From Zoroaster sp. YZ-2022 (taxonomy: Eukaryota; Echinodermata; Asteroidea; Forcipulatida; Zoroasteridae): 64,000 bases of DNA. The stretch spans positions 21,323,843 through 21,387,842 of the forward strand of contig CM055816.1 in the NCBI GenBank assembly GCA_029582265.1. Direction: 5' to 3'. The notes under the pieces were generated by a model. That model did no database searches. It had not been told where the DNA came from and saw only the letters and a program-made list of their open reading frames with translations. The position numbers and the translations under genes are program-made. Shown piece by piece: positions 50,115 through 62,291 of the stretch (the stretch's first letter is position 1; each line of letters starts with the position of its first letter).

Positions 50115-51717
50115 TAAGAAAACAGAATCTAGAGATCAGAGATCAAAGAAATATCTAGATTAAAGGAACGTCAGAATATCCAACAGAATGAGAAAGAGTA
50201 ACAAATCTAGATCAATAATTCAGAGTTTGTTTGTAGAAGTTTGTGAATGAGTTTATGTTTTATGTAGAATTTTGTACACAGGTGTATTTTCACAATGTAG
50301 CACTTGTGTGTAAGTACAACAGAGTTGAAAAACAGCAATATATTATGAATGGTGATAAGGAGAATAGTGATTTTATTTTTGGGGGGTCAAACTACCAGTT
50401 TGAATTAATCTTTGGCACAGTCAGTCAGTAAGTCACCATTTTCGTTGGTTGTTTTTCTGTACTATTTCATTAATATATTTCAGACATTTTAATAAGTCGG
50501 TACACTCCACCAAGTAAGCGTTAATTTTGTAGTAGTGTTCAATATAAAACACTTTTTACGGTATTATTTTGTGAGATTAATTACTCTAAATGTGCAGGAA
50601 AGTTTAATGTTTCAATTCTCTATATTGCTGCGTTTATTTTACGCAGGGTTCATAGACTTCCTGGAAAATGTTGAAAGTTATTCTGTGTTTGGAACTCTGA
50701 AAAAGTCTTAAATATTTTTGAAAGTACTTTATAAAAAATTTTAAGTTTTACTTCATGTATGCTTTCATCTCATTTGAAAAAAAAATGAGAACAAAATAAG
50801 AAGCTGGTATTCCAATTTCATGTCTTTTTTTGCAGGTAAAAACTTCCAGAAGAGAGTTGTTAGTGGAACTTTATGAGCCTTGTTTATTTGTTAATATTTT
50901 CAGTGAATTAGCAATAGTGTGATTTATGCAAACATTACGGAGAATTATTATGTTCATTAGAGATGGAATCATAGGGTTTCTTAGAATTCATGCTAAGCTT
51001 GTGTTTTCGGTTATCAGTCAAAGTTTGCCATAAATACATGTTGCTCTTAGCTGGTACTGAGTGTGACTTTGTTGCAATTTAAACTTATCAGCGTTGCAAC
51101 TTTATGCAAGCAATTCTGTCCATTTTCAATTATGTTCAAATTTTGTTTATGCATACCACCAGAACTATGTGTGGCCGGATCTTACAAAATGAATCTCGAT
51201 CACTTTTGTTATCACTTTCGGATTTGTTGAACTAAGTAAAACAAGAACATTGTCATCTTAAATTTACTACCAAACACATGTCAGTATCTTGTGAATTTAG
51301 ACTTTTTATGGCGAAATTCATTGTCATGTTCTTTTGATTCACGTTGTGACAATGCATGTTTGAGGGTCTGTTACACAAAAGCAGTTTTGGCTATTTCAGA
51401 TTCATTTTATAAGATTGGGTCACATATCAATTTTGCCGTCCATTTCGATTCTACCATGAAGTAATTTGCTGTAATATTTATCAAAATTTTGATACAGATT
51501 CCATCCAACTAAATAAATCAAATGAATTATTTCCGTCCATTTTTGAAATATTTTTTTATAAAAGGAGATATGTACATTTTTGTATTAGCTTCAGATCAAA
51601 TTAATCAGGACAATATTATTGTTTAATTGTGTGACAAGATTTCATTATTTTTAATCCGTCCTTTTGAAATCCGTCTTTTTATAGAATAGAACAAAACATG
51701 TTGTAATAGAGGATACA
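50115..51717 (+). other. Probable 3' UTR start, AT-rich
   Basis: Follows the stop codon of the large gene. The first 100 bases carry an imperfect copy (50165-50212) of the last coding bases (50090-50140), including a stop-like end. The rest is AT-rich and shows no repeats or ORFs I can support. An AATAAA occurs at 51512-51517. Confidence 0.5.
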
Positions 51718-51812
51718 TATTCCTGGGTCGCCTCATATTCCTGGGTCGCCTCATATTCCTGGGTCGCCTCATATTCCTGGGTCGCCTCATATTCCTGGGT
51801 TGCCTCGCCATA
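51718..51812. repeat. 18-bp minisatellite
   Basis: Five units of CATATTCCTGGGTCGCCT, directly before a LINE remnant. Confidence 0.9.
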
Positions 51813-52150
51813 CCGCTTCAAACGATCTTACGCCCGGTCCTACGCTCATCTCGTCACTGTAAATTTACCCAAATCTCATCCAGTAAAAACTATCTCAAGT
51901 ATTCATTTATACCCCCGACTCTGAAAGATTGGAATCTCTTACCACATCATATCACACAAATTGAAGATAAACAGAAATTCAAAGCAGAAGCAAGGAAGTA
52001 CGTCACAAAAGTCGACAAGAAATAAGCAACCAACCAAATCAAACCATCAACCACATCTGTGCACCATACCCTGCCCGTGTTGCCCATTTTAGGGATGTTG
52101 GACAGTATATGATCCAGATCCAGATATGATTAATCTATAAAAGCAATTTT
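51812..52150 (+). mobile_element. LINE C-terminal remnant
   Basis: The frame ending at TAA 52022-52024 reads FIPPTLKDWNLLPHHITQIE, then KQKFKAEARKYVTKVDKK, the usual 'DWN.LP..I' end of LINE reverse transcriptase proteins. Upstream it is frameshifted. It lies in the probable 3' UTR. Confidence 0.72.
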
Positions 52151-52404
52151 ATGGTTCTAGTCAAATATAATACAGATGTTACAAAAGACTATATGGGATG
52201 ACAATTCCTCATTTATAGGAATTCAGCATTGATATTCAAGGAAAAAACTTCCAACGATAAAATCTACAAAATCTTTGAAAGTGTTTTATAATCGTTTAAA
52301 AATATGTAAGTTTTAAAAATTCTCAGATTTCGCAATCTTGTTGTAAAATTCATGGAGTTATGTATGTATATACGAAGAGTTTTTTTATGTAAATTTCTGT
52401 CTGA

Positions 52405-52804
52405 TGATAATCAAATATCTTGTCTTTCAAATTTGTGTGATTTATAGCAGCAGATAAATGATTTGTTTTCTTATAAGACGGAATATTGTTAAATTATTCA
52501 AAGATAACCAAGACTAGCGGTTTAGTTGTAAGACGTTTGTGAAGCAGAATATTTTTAATACTCAGAGAATAAAGTAATCATCATTTTTAAAAATGTTCTT
52601 TTATGATAATCAAATATCTTGTCTTTCAAATTTGTGTGATTTATAGCAGTAGATAAGAGATTTGTTTTCTTATAAGACGGAATATTGTTAAATTATTCAA
52701 AGATAACCAAGATTAGTAGTTTAGCTGTAAGACATTTGCGAATCAGAATATTTTTAATACTCTGAGAATAAAGTAATCATCATTTTTTTAAATGTTCTTT
52801 TATG
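52405..52804 (+). repeat. 200-bp direct duplication
   Basis: Two copies, 200 bp apart, starting GATAATCAAATATCTTGTCT, each ending with GAGAATAAAGTAATCATCAT, so each has its own AATAAA. Confidence 0.9.
52568..52573 (+). promoter_or_regulatory. Candidate poly(A) signal AATAAA
   Basis: AATAAA within a ~200-bp direct duplication (52405-52804); a second copy lies at 52767-52772. Either, or the one at 51512, could end the transcript. No transcript evidence is available. Confidence 0.35.
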
Positions 52805-52879
52805 TAGCCATTTCTTTTTGTATTTCATTTTGAAATTTGTATTTTTTAGTTGTTATTTTAGTTATGTCTTCTAAATAAG

Positions 52880-53165
52880 CAGGCCTGTGATTTTTCCTGA
52901 TTTTTCCTGATTTTTTCTGATTTTTTCAAATATCCCTTTGCCTCAAAATGTTCTTAAAAGAAAAGTAGCCACCAAGGAAAGAAAGAAGTAGCCTGTGTCC
53001 AAACCTCTAGTTTCTTGTTTGTGGGGATGTGGAGAGTCTGTAAATCCTCACAAATTAAACATCCAGGAGGTTCAGGGGGCTTTGTCCTCTAGACCAAAGA
53101 GAGACCCAGACCCGCTACCCATTTTTCAGGATTTTTTTTTTTACTTTTGTCAAATCACACCCTTG
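52880..53165. mobile_element. hAT-like MITE (family D)
   Basis: CAGGCCTGTGATTTTTCC to CAAATCACACCCTTG, similar throughout to 3398-3673. Confidence 0.75.
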
Positions 53166-53447
53166 AAAAAAAGACATCGAAAGGAACGCATCTTCAGCAT
53201 CTTCATGAGCGCATGCATTAGCGGATCTAGACGAAAAGTTTCAGAGGGGGAGGGGGGGAGAGGATAAATGATGGAGAGGCGGACTTGCAAGCACGAAGTA
53301 TGTTAAGTCATTAAATACATCCCTGCATGATGTAAACATTCATGTTTTATCCACAAACATTTTATTGATAATTCCTGATTTTACACTCTCCGAGAAATGA
53401 GTTTCTCCTGAAGACGTTCTTAATAGTGTTCGAAACGTCGAGTTAAA

Positions 53448-54268
53448 AGAAGAACAAGTAGCACTCGAGGTGCTATATTCAGCACTTCGAGTGCTAATTT
53501 GAGCACTTTTTAGGAGCTTGTATAGTGACTGCACTTGAGGCGCTATATTCAGTACTTCGAGTGTACTTTGTATATGCACTCTAAAAACGAAGTGCTGAAT
53601 ATAGCACCTGAAGTGCTAATTGTAGCACTTTTTAGGAGCTTGTATAGTGACTGCACTTGAGGCGCTATATTCAGTACTTCGAGTGTACTTTGTATATTCA
53701 CTCTAAAAACGAAGTGCTGAATATAGCACCTGAAGTGCTAATTTGAGCACTTTTTAGGAGCTTGTATAGTGACTGCACTTGAGGCGCTATATTCAGTACT
53801 TCGAGTGTACTTTGTATATTCACTCTAAAAACGAAGTGCTGAATATAGCACCTGAAGTGCTAATTTGAGCACTTTTTAGGAGCTTGTATAGTGACTGCAC
53901 TTGAGGCGCTATATTCAGTACTTCGAGTGTACTTTGTATAATATGCACTCTAAAAACGAAGTGCTGAATACAGCACCTCGAGTGCTAATTTGAGCACTTT
54001 TTAGGAGCTTGTATAGTGACTGCACTTGAGGCGCTATATTCAGTACTTCGAGTGTACTTTGTATATGCACTCTAAAAACGAAGTGCTGAATATAGCACCT
54101 GAAGTGCTAATTTTAGCACTTTTTAGGAGCTTGTATAGTGACTGCACTTGAGGCGCTATATTCAGTACTTCGAGTGTACTTTGTATATTCACTCTAAAAA
54201 CGAAGTGCTGAATATAGCACCTGAAGTGCTAATTTTAGCACTTTTTAGGAGCTTGTATAGTGACTGAG
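53448..54268. repeat. 122-bp tandem array, foldback units
   Basis: About six units marked by TTTTTAGGAGCTTGTATAGT (for example 53511, 53633, 53755). Each unit has inverted blocks GCTATATTCAGTACTTCG and CGAAGTGCTGAATATAGC, so every copy can form a hairpin. Confidence 0.93.
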
Positions 54269-54437
54269 TGTGATGTATAAACCATTATGCATAATATTGA
54301 TACACATGGACAAAAAACATGCTCTAATAAGGCGCTTTACAAAATTAAAAGTAAACAAAAGAAGCATTAAATATAATCATGAAAAATAACACAATTCATT
54401 ACAAACAAAAACAATACAAAGAAAATATTAAAGTATA

Positions 54438-54749
54438 AGGCCGAGAAAAACAAAAAACATGTTTAGCGTCCGGGTTTCTGAAAAAAAGGAAGGAGGAGGG
54501 GCTTTTTATTTATTTTTTTTATTTTCAAGATGGCCGCCATTCTTTTTTAAATTTCGAACAACCATTGGTTTTTCCACTGTTCAAACACACAATAATGAAA
54601 GAAACATGTTGGACAAGACATTGAACATGTTTACAGTGGTTTTATTAAATAGTTTGTTCAGTATTAATAAAATAAAAAAATAAAAAGCCCCTCCTCCTTC
54701 CTTTTTTTCAGAAACCCGGACGCTAAACATGTTTTTTTATACTCGGCCT
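54438..54749. mobile_element. 312-bp foldback MITE
   Basis: Left AGGCCGAGAAAAA then ATGTTTAGCGTCCGGGTTTC; the right side is inverse, ending ACTCGGCCT. Arms are about 85-90 bp and include GGAAGGAGGAGGGGC and its inverse. It is inserted in a LINE/SINE-tail-like sequence (GGCGCTTTACA at 54331). Confidence 0.88.
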
Positions 54750-55975
54750 AATCATTGATCATTAGCAATAAAGGTAAAGCACAATAAATAAAAGAAACAA
54801 AGAAACATTACACTTTTAGTTACTTCCTTCCAGTTTCAGCACCCCACCCTTATGCGGTCGCAGCTAGCCCCACCCCCTTTTTTCATCCCCGTCTGAGTTC
54901 ATTTCTCGATCGAATTTCTTCATTGGCCTACTGACCGATATCATCTCAGACGAAATAATATCGCAGGGTGTTTGGTACCATCACCAACTTCACATCAAGT
55001 ATTTTTTAAGATTATATTTCAGTAATTTTGTAATCGGGTAAGTAATAAATATAAACACTCTCTCTCTCTAAACCCACAAACCCTTAAGATTTCTAACCCA
55101 CTTCACTGTTAGCGATATCATTCCAGCATCAGCACCCCACCCATCCGTATCCAACCACGCCCCCTCTTCCCAGCCTCCGTCTGACCTCATTTTCGATCGG
55201 ATTTATCTTCATAGAAACCCCGCCAGTTCTCACGGGTATCTATGTTGTGCATCAGTCGAGATGGTCCCACGAGTAGGGACGTAACACGGGGGAAAAAATC
55301 AATGAGCAATATTGTACCTTGAGCTGGGTATGAGACTGCGAGTTCCCCGTCCATCCTGCGCCCCGTGTGAGAACCACTCCGCATAGACAGTTCTCGTTAT
55401 TAATAATTTAAGAAAACCCATGGATTTCAGTGTTTTTTCATAATGCACAGCCCATCACATTGTCTGCTTGTTCATTGTTCGGGGCCACGTGCGGTCACAT
55501 GTTCTATCCCTAGCAACAACCCTTGTGTTACAATGGAAGGTCGGCGCAAACGATCGAAGCAGACGTATGAATAAGGACACGGATAAAAGCCAAGTTGTTC
55601 CCCTGGCGCACCATGCGAGTGCATAGGGAACACGCCTGTCGTGTGTTGTGTGAGCGCCACTTGACAAACAGACCGTCCCGTATTGTTTCGGGCGCGCTAA
55701 TTTCCCGCGCAAAGTACGACAAATTTGCGAGCGATGATCCACTTGTTGTGTCCGCGTTGCCGCACGAGTATAACATCTCGAGTGCCAATGCATTAATTCA
55801 TTTCGTGCGTACACTAATTACAAAAGGTATTTCCCTGGGTTCAAAGTTGATAACGTCAGAATGGAATGGAATTGTTGTGTTTTTGTTCTAAACTTTTACT
55901 TTGTGCCTAACAGCAAATCAAACAAACACGAACAAAAAAAATAGCCATTTTGAAAATATTTTTTTTAAAGGTGAG
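54750..55975. other. Unassigned, partly CpG-rich stretch
   Basis: No supported gene. Two diverged blocks sharing CAGCACCCCACCC and CGTCTGA...TTCGATCG lie at 54835-54925 and 55125-55210. 55210-55383 has several short inverted blocks (GGTTCTCACACGGGG against CCCCGTGTGAGAACC-like pieces). 55470-55800 is CpG-rich. Open frames here are in conflicting frames and show no family features. Confidence 0.4.
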
Positions 55976-57247
55976 TTTAGTTTTAGTTTAGTTTTTATTC
56001 GGAAACACTTTTGTTACAGTGGCACACACCGTGTGGTGGTGCATCCAAATTATATAATGACAATTATAAGGTGACAATTATAAACATGACAAACACAATA
56101 ATTACAAGTTAATTACTAACTACCGGTACAGTAATTTTTTTTTATACAGTTCAAGTTATAATGTGGATAGTGTTAGAGATCTTGCTGTCCATGCTCGATT
56201 TAAGTATTGTTTACTTTGAACGTCGAAGATTTTACCTAATACTACGTTTTCTGTGTACATATTGTCAAGCATGAAATGTCTTTTTAATTCTTGAGAGCCA
56301 TTGCTAAAGTTTTCCCAATATTCGTTTAACCCATTTTCCCAGAGACTGTTTCTAATATTTAAGTAAATAGCATCCCTAATATCATACAATTTAGTACAAT
56401 CAAATAAAAAATGTTCTACTGTTTCGATTTGGTTGTTCGTACATAGTTTACATAGGCCTGTATTTTGAGCACACCATGATTGCTTACGGCCTTCAAGGTC
56501 TAACGAATTGGACCTTGCTTTAAATTTTAGGTTAACATTTTTAAAGTTTGTATTGTCAAGTAGATATTGTTCAAAATTCGGACTTCCCTTATACATAATG
56601 TATTCTGTTAATGATGTTTTACTTTGAGCTCTGGTGAGCCATTCTTTGGCATCTTTGCTCTTGTTTTCTTTCCTAAATTGTTGTGTCCATTTATCAGTTG
56701 CAGGTTCTTCACTAAACATATTAATTAAATTGAATTTCATTAGATTATTTTTTATATTCGTTAACCATTGCCATTTCATATTGTCTTCAACATGAAGAAT
56801 AGCTTTGAAAAGTAAGCGAGACCACCTACTGTTCTCCATATTTTTCAGCCTATTGAAGTATTGAATTCTATACTCATTTTGCACAGAAGAAACAGTTTGC
56901 CATCCCAAATCACCGTACAGTGCCTCTTTAGCAACATTCCTGGGGGCCTTTAATATTATTCTGGCCATTTGGTATTGCAAGTTTTCGATTTTGTCTTGTG
57001 CTGTTTTCCCATTGCAAAACCAAATGGAGCTTGCATAATTTATTGTAGGTAGCCCAATTGTTTTCCAAAGCAAATCTCCATAATAAACCCTGTTAAAATC
57101 TTCTTGTTCAGTGATTATTGACTTAATAATTATATGAAATGATACGATTGCCCTTTTTGATAACTTCATCTATGTGGTGCGTATCAGATAATGATCTAGA
57201 GATGTGTACCCCCAAATATTTATATGTTTCGGTTTCTGATATGTAAT
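55976..57247 (-). mobile_element. 5'-truncated LINE (reverse transcriptase end)
   Basis: Minus-strand ORF 57169-56156 (337 codons) covers the region after the RT core: GLPTINYASSIWFCNGK, YQMARIILKAPRNVAKEAL, and a Cys cluster LCKLCTNNQIETVEHFLFDC (C-x2-C-x8-H-x4-C). The frame just upstream (KYLGVHISRSLSDTHHI) is in another register, so a frameshift lies near 57130. The 3' UTR ends with an AACTAAAACTAAAC-type tail at about 55980. Beyond 57247 a MITE interrupts it. Not functional. Confidence 0.85.
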
Positions 57248-57261
57248 GATTGCCTAATTGC

Positions 57262-57475
57262 CATTATCGTCACGATCAACAGGGCATGGAATCGGAGTGT
57301 TATTTTTGGATTAACTGGGTAATTGTCATAGTACCCCCACGTGACAAGGTCAAATTACAGTTGCTGCTGCATAAATGAGCCAGTAATTTTCAGTCACTGT
57401 GTTCATCTTAAACTAGGACATCGATTCCACGCCCTGTTGAAAGTCTGCTCTGATTATGACGATACGTCCCCTGAT
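57262..57475. mobile_element. MITE family K
   Basis: TTATCGTCACGATCAACAGG at the left, GATTATGACGATACGTCCCC at the right. It lies at the truncated 5' side of the LINE. Confidence 0.85.
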
Positions 57476-57904
57476 GTTCTTCACATTCAACCGATGAATT
57501 CATTGCTGTTTTGATGATTTCGTCACCATTCCCAAAACAAATAATTTACATAATTCGAAAGTTCTATAGAGACCACAAAGTAACAACAATTAAAAAATAT
57601 TAATTATTGATGAAGAAACATGTGTTTCAAAAACTTCAAACGCCGTTTTCTTCAAAGGTATATTTTGTCTGGTGGGCAAGTTTGTGTCACTTCGTGAGAC
57701 CGGTGACGATTTGATTGTGGATAAATTGCAGTCACCGACAGACATGCCTTTTACCCTGTCGCACCTCCAACCTACCCCGATGACATGCCCTTATCACTGC
57801 TGTACTCTCACTAGCTGATTGTCTTGTTAAAACAAAAGCTCTTATTTTAAAACTGTATGACAAATTTTGTTCTTGTATTGTAAAACATCTTCTAAATAGT
57901 TTGT
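57476..57904. other. Unassigned, nothing recognised
   Basis: AT-rich to mixed sequence. No repeat partner in the window and no ORF with family features. Confidence 0.4.
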
Positions 57905-58215
57905 GGTCAATGCTTACGATTAAGGGGAAAATGTCTCTGGTTTCTGGTCTCCGCGTGCATCGCCTCAGACCCGGACGTCGGCATTTTTTATTTTATTTTT
58001 TTATTTGCTATGAAACGATGTCCAAATGCAGCCAAAATTGCTGGATCGATTGGAATTCTACCGTGCTGTGCTTTAAACGACTTTTTCACATAGGAGTATG
58101 AACGTTTGCCCGATTTGTGAGGCCTCTCTTAGCCACCATATAATGGGAAATTTGGTCCCCACGTATACAGTGTATCACGTATTTCCCTGTTGGCAAAAAA
58201 AATAAAAATAAAAAT
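57905..58215. repeat. Dispersed repeat family C, copy 3
   Basis: Same family as 9160-9665 and 47480-47990. It has the uninterrupted site CTCTTAGCCACC where 9253-9483 is inserted in copy 1. Confidence 0.82.
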
Positions 58216-58830
58216 AAAAAATTGGCTTATGGTAATTACTTTTAACAATTAAGTCTGAATTGTTCGAATTTAAGTAAGTCTGCCGCTGTTGACCCTCTTG
58301 GTAATGCTAAGGATTTTCAATCTTAAGAAAGCAACCGCAGGTGGATGGTCAATTTACTCTTAACATTTCATCATGTGCCGTACGCCGCCGTCAAGCCAAA
58401 TGCACTTTTCGTACTGGCTGGCCAGACGCGTCGTCCACTTCTTTCATAGATTTAATTCCCCCAACCTTTGTACTAAAGTGCATTTACCTGGAAACCACGA
58501 CTTCCGTTTAAAAACATGTACCGCAGGCCTATACCTTGCATCTCCGTGGTAACTCATGCTTGCATCATTGCCAGAGGACAGAATCGATACGTCTTTAGCT
58601 GCCACCTTCAAGGTTTTTTCCCACAGTTGGTGCCAGTCTTTCTAAAGGTCGAGTCAGTATGAAATCTTGGGGAAAACAAATTTTGCACGTGTTGGGCATT
58701 TCTTCCTGTCATTGTCGCAACTCACCGAAGCGACATCGGTCGTTTATACAAAGAGAGTTTCGGCCAATTCATACCGTTGTCGCCATCTTATATTGGAAGG
58801 TCAAGGATATTACTAATAATACTAATAATA
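58216..58830. other. Unassigned, moderately CpG-rich
   Basis: No repeat partner seen. On the minus strand an ATGAGTTACCACGGAGATGC reading (near 58540-58560) ends in AAG before a GTATAG. It could be a first exon, but nothing else supports it. Confidence 0.3.
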
Positions 58831-58834
58831 ATAA

Positions 58835-59155
58835 TACAGAAGATTTATAATGCGCACATATCCACTAAGAAGTGCTCAAGGCGCTTTACAGTAAACAAGA
58901 TAATCATACAATAGCATAACAATACAATAGCAAATGCAATATAATACTAAACAAAAGATTTAAAAAATGCATAAATGAATGTTAGCGGTCCTTATAGGCA
59001 ATACACATAAGATGAGTTTTTAAGTTTTTCTTGAAGGAGTCAACAGTTTGAGATTCACGAATGTACAGAGGCAAATAATTCCAAAGGCGTAGAGCCACAA
59101 CTTCAAAAGATCTGTCACCCAAAGAATGTTTTGACTCAGCCAGCAAACATTTTGC
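58835..59155 (-). mobile_element. L2-like LINE 3' end with SINE-like tail
   Basis: The minus-strand frame from about 59155 to the stop at 58982 reads GDRSFEVVALRLWNYLPLYI, then RESQTVDSFKKNLKTHL, a typical LINE C-terminus. The 3' UTR ends GCGCCTTGAGCACTTCTTAG, TGGATATGTGCGC, ATTATAAATCTTC and (ATT)n, matching the SINE tails. Confidence 0.85.
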
Positions 59156-59157
59156 AC

Positions 59158-59198
59158 AAAAATAAAGGCTACTAACACAATTAAGTAGCCTTTATTTT
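59158..59198. repeat. Short foldback
   Basis: AAAATAAAGGCTACT and AGTAGCCTTTATTTT around a loop of about 10 bases. Confidence 0.75.
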
Positions 59199-59427
59199 AA
59201 TCATAGTAATTGTCACTTTTTTCCCCAGTGTATACTTCATCATGTGCCAATCGAGAACTATTTTGTACAAACCATGAAAGGTTTCATGACACCGAATACT
59301 CTACACGTATGTTTGTCAAGTGGCGCTCAAACAACACATGCGTGTACCCTATCTGTCTAATAGTGAACTAATTCAGTTCAGATGTGCACGAGGCATGTTT
59401 CTTGATCTTCATTACATATTGATGCTA

Positions 59428-60072
59428 CACCCATCACAACTTCTAAGTTCCCCCTAATATTTTTTAGAATATCTCAACAAGTATTGCATGAATTTTAAAA
59501 ATTCAAAAAGCAAATGACTGAATGACATGTTCTACACAGCTCGTAATGAAATGGTTGAAATTCAATCATGCATGCACAATTGACAGTGATTTGAATGAAA
59601 ATTCAGCTGAAAAAAAGTTGCAGTACAAAGCATTGCTTCAAGGGCATGTTACACATGTAGTTTTCTGTAAGAACTCATGCATCAATAACAATGGTATTGA
59701 TGGCTGTTTCATAATAAGAAAAGAATATTCAAAGAGCAACATGCAACATGCATGTCCATTGTTTTAGAAAGGTAGAGCAAGAGTTTAATATGGAATTGGT
59801 CCTCCATTATTCTCCATAACTGAGTTCTTACAGAAAACTACATGTGTAACATGCCCTTGAAGCAATGCTTTGTACTGCAACTTTTTTCAGCTGAATTTTC
59901 ATTCAAATCACTGTCAATTGTGCATGCATGATTGAATTTCAACCATTTCATTACGAGCTGTGTAGAACATGTCATTCTGTCATTTGCTTTTTGAATTTTT
60001 AAAATTCATGCAATACTTGTTGAGATATTCTTTAAAAAAATATTAGGGGGAACTTAGAAGTTGTGATGGGTG
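59428..60072. repeat. Large inverted repeat, ~250-bp arms
   Basis: Arms 59428-59677 and 59821-60072 are nearly exact inverses (CACCCATCACAACTTCTAAG outermost, GTAAGAACTCA innermost) with a 143-bp spacer. No coding content. Probably a foldback transposon or an arrested MITE. Confidence 0.93.
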
Positions 60073-61144
60073 GGTGTATATGATAACCTCATTTACCAAG
60101 AGTGGATTTGGGCTTTAAAAGTTCACACTTCGTAAAAGTCAACTAATTTTACCAACTGTGTCTTCTTTAAAATAATCGACAAATTCAGCCAACACCTGTG
60201 GCTCACAGAATAGCTTTGGACCTCATTTCTTTGGTTGTCTGTAGTTTTGGATGAATTTCATGCCTTGGTTTCCTTCTTAGTGAGATTATGAGGTTAAACA
60301 AACTTACAGTTAAAAAAAATAATCGATCTCTTAGCCTATTTTACAAGCCGTTGTGTCGACTTGATATTTGTGACAATTTCACGCCAAACGAACATATCCT
60401 TGGCTAATAATGTCAGGTCTTTCATTCTAAAGTCTGGTGTCGACCCCCTTCATTCGTTTTGATCTCTCGCGTATTCTTCATCCTTCCACTTTGTCCTCAC
60501 GTATTGTGTCAGAGAACATGTTGCTCTTGTAACAAATAAACAAACAACCAAAATAAAAAACAAACAAACAGACAAACAAAAACACAAATACTACAATAAT
60601 AAATAATTAAACAAAGCACATATGACCATCAATGATCCTCTCCACTCTTAAAACAATTTGGTGGAAACAAAATTCAAGTCGGGATATTTGTATGGGGAAA
60701 AGAAATTCCAAAGACCGCACTTTATACCGAGGGGGAAAATCAACCACTGTGAAGCCGGCCGTTCCCCTCCCACTACCAGTAGAGATACGGTCCGCTCCTC
60801 CTGCGCTGTGAATACTGTATAACAACCCTTACACGTTCTCTATCTTTCTTATTACCAAGGACACGCTTGACACAAAGCCTCGGCTTGCTCTGTTTACTTT
60901 ACATAGATATTTCAGAGGTCGATATTATAGGAAGGAAATTAATAAAGCGACTGTAATACGATAATAATAACGAGCCATGCGGTGCTACATTTCCGCTAAC
61001 GACAACCCATTATGGTTGCGCATACAAGCTCATGATTGGTCGCGCGAGTGAACTACATGCACAACCGAGGTACTTCCACTAGAGTTCAGAGCCAACAGCA
61101 ATAGCAACATGAACAGAGACCAAAGGCATAAGTTCTAATGAATC
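60073..61144. other. Unassigned, possible regulatory stretch near 61.0 kb
   Basis: No gene recognised. 60900-61140 is less AT-rich, with ATTGGTCGCGCG (CCAAT-box-like, reverse) near 61035. A promoter is possible but unsupported. Confidence 0.25.
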
Positions 61145-61352
61145 CAGTGGAGTAGCCAACGGGGGGGGGGGGGGGTGGTGGTGGTTGGGGGGGCAGAGGG
61201 CGACCGCTTCATACTTGTTGGCAAAATAGTGTATGTCGGTAAATTCACAAACTTGTTGGTATTTCTGATTCAGTTCATATGAGGTTTGTGTCGCTAAATT
61301 TACCCCCCAAAATGTTTGCCCCTCACTCTAAAAATCCTGACGACGCCACTGA
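61145..61352. mobile_element. MITE with AGTGG..CCACT ends
   Basis: Left AGTGGAGTAGCCAACGGGGG, right CCTGACGACGCCACTG. G-run just inside the left end. About 208 bp. Confidence 0.65.
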
Positions 61353-61540
61353 ATGGATCCATGTACACTTTTACCTCGTTTTAGCTATCCCTTCTTTTGC
61401 CAATCGTTATGATAACAAAATCCATTTTGATAGAAAAGGGTAAAATGGTGGGTGCCCTATTTGCTGTACGTTTGGCTTTGCCCCATAAGTAATCACACAC
61501 AAAAGTTGCTGCCGGTTTTAAAGAACATTTATTACAAATA

Positions 61541-61710
<170 letters not shown>

Positions 61711-62260
61711 CATTGCATACAGGTGTGGTCAGTCTACACGGGCGCAGAAGACACCCCTCCGGGTCTGGCTATCTTCATAGAATGGTTGAACAATCTAAGT
61801 TGGAATATTTAGCTGTAGATAGGGCGCCTCCTTGACATATTAACTACGTCACTTTCCCAGGGTTACGCCCTTCTCTGTCCCGTTGATTGAAAAGATACAC
61901 AACTGGTAATCAAAATGAAGGCCTATAACCGAATCTTAATTTTCATTCTCTCATCTTTGGTTTATATTTGTAATTTACTTTGAAATAAGTAATTTCCCAA
62001 GTAATGAAATTTGGCATGAAAAGATATATTTCATTGAACAAGTTAATTTATGACGCGGGGTAACAAGTTATTTTTCTGGTCAATATTTACCTATTTACCT
62101 GTTGACTGTTTATCCATGATGCGGTCAATGATACTGTGAAATTTTCAGTTGAAAGGGAATAAATTCCATTTTACAATGTAAAAAGTGTAGGCTTACTGAG
62201 TAAAACAATCAAATTGCAGGTGAAATCCTATGCTTCATTAAAGATGTTTACTGGCAATTT

Positions 62261-62291
<31 letters not shown>

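Noticed and set aside
55455..55814. 119-codon minus-strand ORF
   Set aside because: It overlaps several other open frames on both strands in a CpG-rich stretch, with no splice or family support.
58540..58570. First exon of a minus-strand gene
   Set aside because: An ATG with a GT nearby is too weak, and no downstream exon was found to the left.
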